A stretch of 17,497 nt of DNA. Source: Candidatus Blautia intestinipullorum. GTDB taxonomy: Bacteria > Bacillota > Clostridia > Lachnospirales > Lachnospiraceae. Both the position numbers and the translations under genes were made by a program. The notes under the pieces are model-generated. The model searched no databases and had not been told where the DNA came from. It saw only the letters and a program-made list of their open reading frames with translations. The stretch lies in contig DWVA01000011.1 in NCBI GenBank assembly GCA_019120475.1, positions 1-17,497 of the forward strand, in the 5' to 3' direction. Shown here in pieces: positions 15,281 to 17,497 of the stretch (within the stretch, counting starts at the first letter, position 1; each line of letters begins with the position of its first letter).

Positions 15281-15307
15281 GGAACTTCTCCGGAAGCTTT
15301 TTCTTTT
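15252..15307 (+). terminator. Rho-independent terminator overlapping the end of the aldehyde dehydrogenase gene
   Basis: AAAAGCTTC (15252-15260) pairs with GAAGCTTTT (15293-15301), and AGAAGTTCC (15264-15272) pairs with GGAACTTCT (15281-15289). This gives 18 bp with one symmetric 3x3 internal loop and an 8-nt terminal loop that holds the stop codon. It is followed by TTCTTTT. The other strand gives a weaker run of T residues, so it may also stop transcription arriving from folC. Confidence 0.88.
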
Positions 15308-15353
15308 GGGTGTAAAGTGTTCGTCCGTTTCTTTTCGGAAGCCTCAAAGACAG

Positions 15354-16655
15354 CTACCGTATCGTCTCTGCCTTTTCCGCTCTTACCGCCTTTTCCGCTT
15401 CTCCAAGAAAAGAAAGGGAACCAAAGATAATGATCACATCATCTTCCGACGCCTGCGAAAACATCTTTTTCACGGCGGCGGGAATACTTTCAGCCGGTTC
15501 CACAGACGGATTCACTTTCGCGACCTCTTCCTTTAATCTCTCTGCCGGCATTGCCCTGGGGTTGTCCGGTGTTTCCACGGTAATGATATGCTTCGCCAGA
15601 GGCGCGGTAAGCGCGATCACTTTTTCGTAATCTTTATCTTTAAACATGCCGAATATATAACGGATGGTTCTGCCGGAAAAGTACTGTTCCAGAGAATTGC
15701 GCAGTTCCCTGGCTGCTCCCGGATTATGCGCTCCGTCCAGGATCACTTCCGGACGCCGGGCAATCAGGGTAAACCTTCCTCTCCATTCCGTTTCTTTCAT
15801 GCCTGCGTAGACCTGACTGTCTGAAATCCTATATCCTTCCTCGCGGAGAGCTTCCACCGCTTCCAGCGCGATAGCCCCATTCTCGATCTGATAATTTCCG
15901 GCCAGAGATATTTCCATATTCTTCCACTGCTTATAGGTGAAACTCTGCTTTTCACAGCCGTATCTTACATCTGACAAAAGCTCCGTCTCCACTGTCCTAA
16001 GCCGGCAGTTTCTTTCTCTGCATGTCTTCCTGATCACCGCGGCCGCTTGCGGATCCTGGGCTGCCGATACAACACTCGTTCCCGGTTTTATGATCCCGGC
16101 TTTCTGCGCGGCGATTTTTTCCAGCGTATCGCCCAGAAAATCCATATGATCCATGCTGACAGGCGTAAGAATCTCCAGGACAGTTGTCTTTACAAGATTT
16201 GTAGCATCCAGTGTGCCGCCCATTCCTGTCTCTAATACCACAATGTCGCATTGTTTCTCATAAAAATATAACCAGGCAAGAGCCGTTTCCGTTTCAAAAG
16301 ATGTAGGAGCGCCCAGTCCCTCTTCCTTCATCTTTTCCGACGCTTCTTTTACTGCGGAAGTAAGACGGGCCAGCGCTTCTTTTTCTATTTTTCCGCCGTC
16401 CACCTGAATCCGCTCCCTGTAAGAAAAAAGGGTGGGCGATACATAGCGTCCAACCCGGTATCCTGCTTTCGTCAGGATCGTGGAAAGATAGGCAAGGACG
16501 GACCCTTTTCCGTTTGTTCCGGCAATATGGATGAATTTCAATTTATCCTGGGGATTTCCCAGTCTTTTCATCAGTTCTCTGATATTATCAAGTCCAGGCA
16601 CACTGCCGTATTTTGCAACATCTGCTAAATATTTTCTCGCTTCTTCGTAATTCAT
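15354..16655 (-). CDS. folC: Folylpolyglutamate synthase / dihydrofolate synthase
   Basis: FolC adds glutamate to dihydropteroate and/or extends the polyglutamate tail of folates, using ATP; in Gram-positives one enzyme often does both. The 433-residue protein has a Mur-ligase-like core. The P-loop is in HIAGTNGKGSV (43-53), followed by SPTLFSYRERI (73-83) and LETGMGGTLDATN (141-153). AAQKAGI contains Lys185, the position expected to be carbamylated. WRGRF is at 291-295 and ILDGAHNPGA at 305-314 marks the C-terminal domain. The usual SPHL loop reads SPTL here. The ribosome binding site is AGGA about 8 nt upstream of the ATG. No convincing promoter was found between folC and the upstream ppdK, so read-through from ppdK or an unrecognised promoter is likely. 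The leader has the pseudoknot-capable segment at 16677-16710. Confidence 0.96.
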   Translation of the reverse strand: MNYEEARKYLADVAKYGSVPGLDNIRELMKRLGNPQDKLKFIHIAGTNGKGSVLAYLSTILTKAGYRVGRYVSPTLFSYRERIQVDGGKIEKEALARLTSAVKEASEKMKEEGLGAPTSFETETALAWLYFYEKQCDIVVLETGMGGTLDATNLVKTTVLEILTPVSMDHMDFLGDTLEKIAAQKAGIIKPGTSVVSAAQDPQAAAVIRKTCRERNCRLRTVETELLSDVRYGCEKQSFTYKQWKNMEISLAGNYQIENGAIALEAVEALREEGYRISDSQVYAGMKETEWRGRFTLIARRPEVILDGAHNPGAARELRNSLEQYFSGRTIRYIFGMFKDKDYEKVIALTAPLAKHIITVETPDNPRAMPAERLKEEVAKVNPSVEPAESIPAAVKKMFSQASEDDVIIIFGSLSFLGEAEKAVRAEKAETIR

Positions 16656-16676
16656 GATTTTTTCCTGTATACAAGA

Positions 16677-16710
16677 CCCGCTGCCGGGTGCTTCGCGGGA
16701 TTAACACCCG
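16677..16710 (-). ncRNA. GC-rich leader segment of folC that can form an H-type pseudoknot
   Basis: Read on the minus strand, four interleaved blocks occur: CGGGTG (16710-16705), CCCGC (16699-16695), CACCCG (16690-16685) and GCGGG (16681-16677). The first pairs with the third (6 bp) and the second with the fourth (5 bp). Connecting loops are 5, 4 and 3 nt, the geometry of a compact pseudoknot. It ends 21 nt before the folC ATG, so it could influence ribosome access. It matches no riboswitch class I can name. It may equally be chance GC-rich palindromes or part of the ppdK 3' region. Confidence 0.35.
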
Positions 16711-16755
16711 CCGCTGATTTGCTGTCTGCCGTACAATACAGAATTTGTACAGACT

Positions 16756-16788
16756 GAGAGATCCACCAGTACAACTGATGGATCTCTC
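16756..16788 (-). terminator. Stable hairpin downstream of ppdK, possible terminator
   Basis: GAGAGATCCA (16756-16765) pairs with TGGATCTCTC (16779-16788), and CAGT (16767-16770) pairs with ACTG (16774-16777) across one mismatch, closing a 3-nt loop. It starts 45 nt after the ppdK stop. On the minus strand no U-run follows the stem, so it may act as an mRNA 3'-end stabiliser or attenuator rather than a full terminator. Confidence 0.45.
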
Positions 16789-16833
16789 CTGACTTAAGAT
16801 CAGAAGATCTCAAGCATATTATTCCTGTAATTC

Positions 16834-17497
16834 TTATGCGTTCTTTTCAGCGATAGCTGCCTGCGCTGCTGCCAGGCGGGCGATCGGAACACGGAACGGT
16901 GAGCAGGATACATAGTCAAGACCGATCTTGTTGCAGAATTCTACAGAAGACGGATCTCCGCCGTGCTCGCCGCAGATACCTACATGCAGGTTCGGGTTAA
17001 CCGGTTTGCCCAGTTCGATAGCCATCTTCATCAGCTTGCCAACGCCAACCTGATCCAGTTTCGCGAACGGATCGTTCTCGAAGATCTTCGCATCATAGTA
17101 TGCGTTCAGGAACTTGCCTGCGTCGTCACGGGAGAATCCGTATGTCATCTGGGTAAGGTCGTTTGTACCGAAGCAGAAGAAGTCAGCTTCTTTAGCGATC
17201 TCGTCGGCTGTCAGAGCTGCTCTCGGGATCTCGATCATGGTACCAACCTCATATTTCAGATCGATGCCTGCCGCTGCGATCTCAGCGTCAGCAGTCTCAA
17301 CAACGAATTTCTTAACATATTTCAGCTCTTTTACGTCTCCTACCAGCGGGATCATGATCTCAGGATGAACATCCCAGTCTGCATGAGCTTTCTTCACGTT
17401 GATTGCCGCGCGGATAACAGCTTTTGTCTGCATCTTGGCAATTTCCGGATAGGTAACTGCCAGACGGCATCCACGGTGACCCATCATCGGGTTGAAC
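16834..17497 (-). CDS. ppdK: Pyruvate, phosphate dikinase, C-terminal part (cut by window edge)
   Basis: PPDK interconverts pyruvate, ATP and phosphate with PEP, AMP and pyrophosphate. In many anaerobic Clostridia it works in pyrophosphate-linked glycolysis or in making PEP. Only the last 221 residues are in the window, from the PEP/pyruvate-binding TIM barrel; the full enzyme is about 870-880 residues. The reading frame is open to base 17497, beginning FNPMMGHRGCR, so the ATG near 17487 is internal and not a start. Visible active-site blocks are EVGTMIEIPRAAL, FGTNDLTQMTYGFSRDDAG (PEP and metal contacts) and GICGEHGGDPSSV with the catalytic Cys. The end SPFRVPIARLAAAQAA closely resembles the well-studied clostridial enzyme. 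Codons are markedly regular (many AAC, GTT, ATC), as in a highly expressed gene. The stop TAA is at 16836-16834. Confidence 0.96.
   Translation of the reverse strand, partial: FNPMMGHRGCRLAVTYPEIAKMQTKAVIRAAINVKKAHADWDVHPEIMIPLVGDVKELKYVKKFVVETADAEIAAAGIDLKYEVGTMIEIPRAALTADEIAKEADFFCFGTNDLTQMTYGFSRDDAGKFLNAYYDAKIFENDPFAKLDQVGVGKLMKMAIELGKPVNPNLHVGICGEHGGDPSSVEFCNKIGLDYVSCSPFRVPIARLAAAQAAIAEKNA

Noticed and set aside
16677..16710. Superficial likeness of the folC leader to part of a cobalamin riboswitch (GGTG-AATCC-GCACCC)
   Set aside because: The segment is only about 34 nt, lacks the other conserved helices of cobalamin riboswitches, and folC is not a cobalamin gene. It also does not match the tetrahydrofolate riboswitch consensus I know.
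17485..17487. ATG at 17487-17485 as a start codon of a short protein
   Set aside because: The frame stays open to the window edge, and the preceding residues (FNP) continue the conserved PPDK sequence, so this Met is internal.

Overview
The window looks like a chromosomal segment from a low-to-mid GC anaerobic Firmicute, most likely a Lachnospiraceae/Clostridia gut-type bacterium. The evidence is pyruvate phosphate dikinase (ending like the clostridial enzyme), a fermentative D-lactate dehydrogenase, an oxygen-sensitive type of Fe-S aldo/keto reductase, strong AGGAGG-type ribosome binding sites and consensus sigma-A promoters. This assignment is inference from gene content; no rRNA or other marker is present. 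I see no insertion sequence, phage gene, CRISPR array, tRNA or rRNA, and no gene-free stretch longer than 300 bases.

Layout. 46-2136 (minus): an EF-G-like translational GTPase with its own promoter. 2335-4720 (plus): tyrA-aroA, an aromatic amino acid pair separated by 10 nt and driven by a promoter at 2259-2287. 4849-5838 (plus): ldhA, whose 3' end overlaps the convergent nfo (endonuclease IV, 5815-6657 minus) by 24 nt. 6913-8199 (plus): a membrane-anchored CapA-type protein with a good promoter, converging on a small YccF membrane protein (8211-8570 minus). 8757-10451 (minus): a secreted acidic protein of unknown function with a clear promoter and a strong terminator.

The most system-like part is 10584-15280. 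An aldo/keto reductase with two 4Fe-4S clusters and a TetR-family regulator are transcribed leftwards. An iron-dependent alcohol dehydrogenase and a class 3 aldehyde dehydrogenase are transcribed rightwards from the same 239-nt divergent intergenic region. That region holds a consensus promoter for each direction and a 23-bp near-perfect palindrome sitting on the predicted transcription start of the leftward operon. I read this as a TetR-controlled aldehyde/alcohol redox module; its substrate cannot be told from sequence. The rightward operon ends in an 18-bp terminator hairpin that contains the last codons and stop codon of the aldehyde dehydrogenase.

15354-16655 (minus): folC. Its leader contains GC-rich segments that can form a compact H-type pseudoknot 21 nt from the start codon. 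16834-17497 (minus): the C-terminal quarter of ppdK, cut by the window edge. Most genes are ordinary housekeeping or fermentation genes. The candidates for something new are the divergent operator region, the folC leader structure and the secreted acidic protein.
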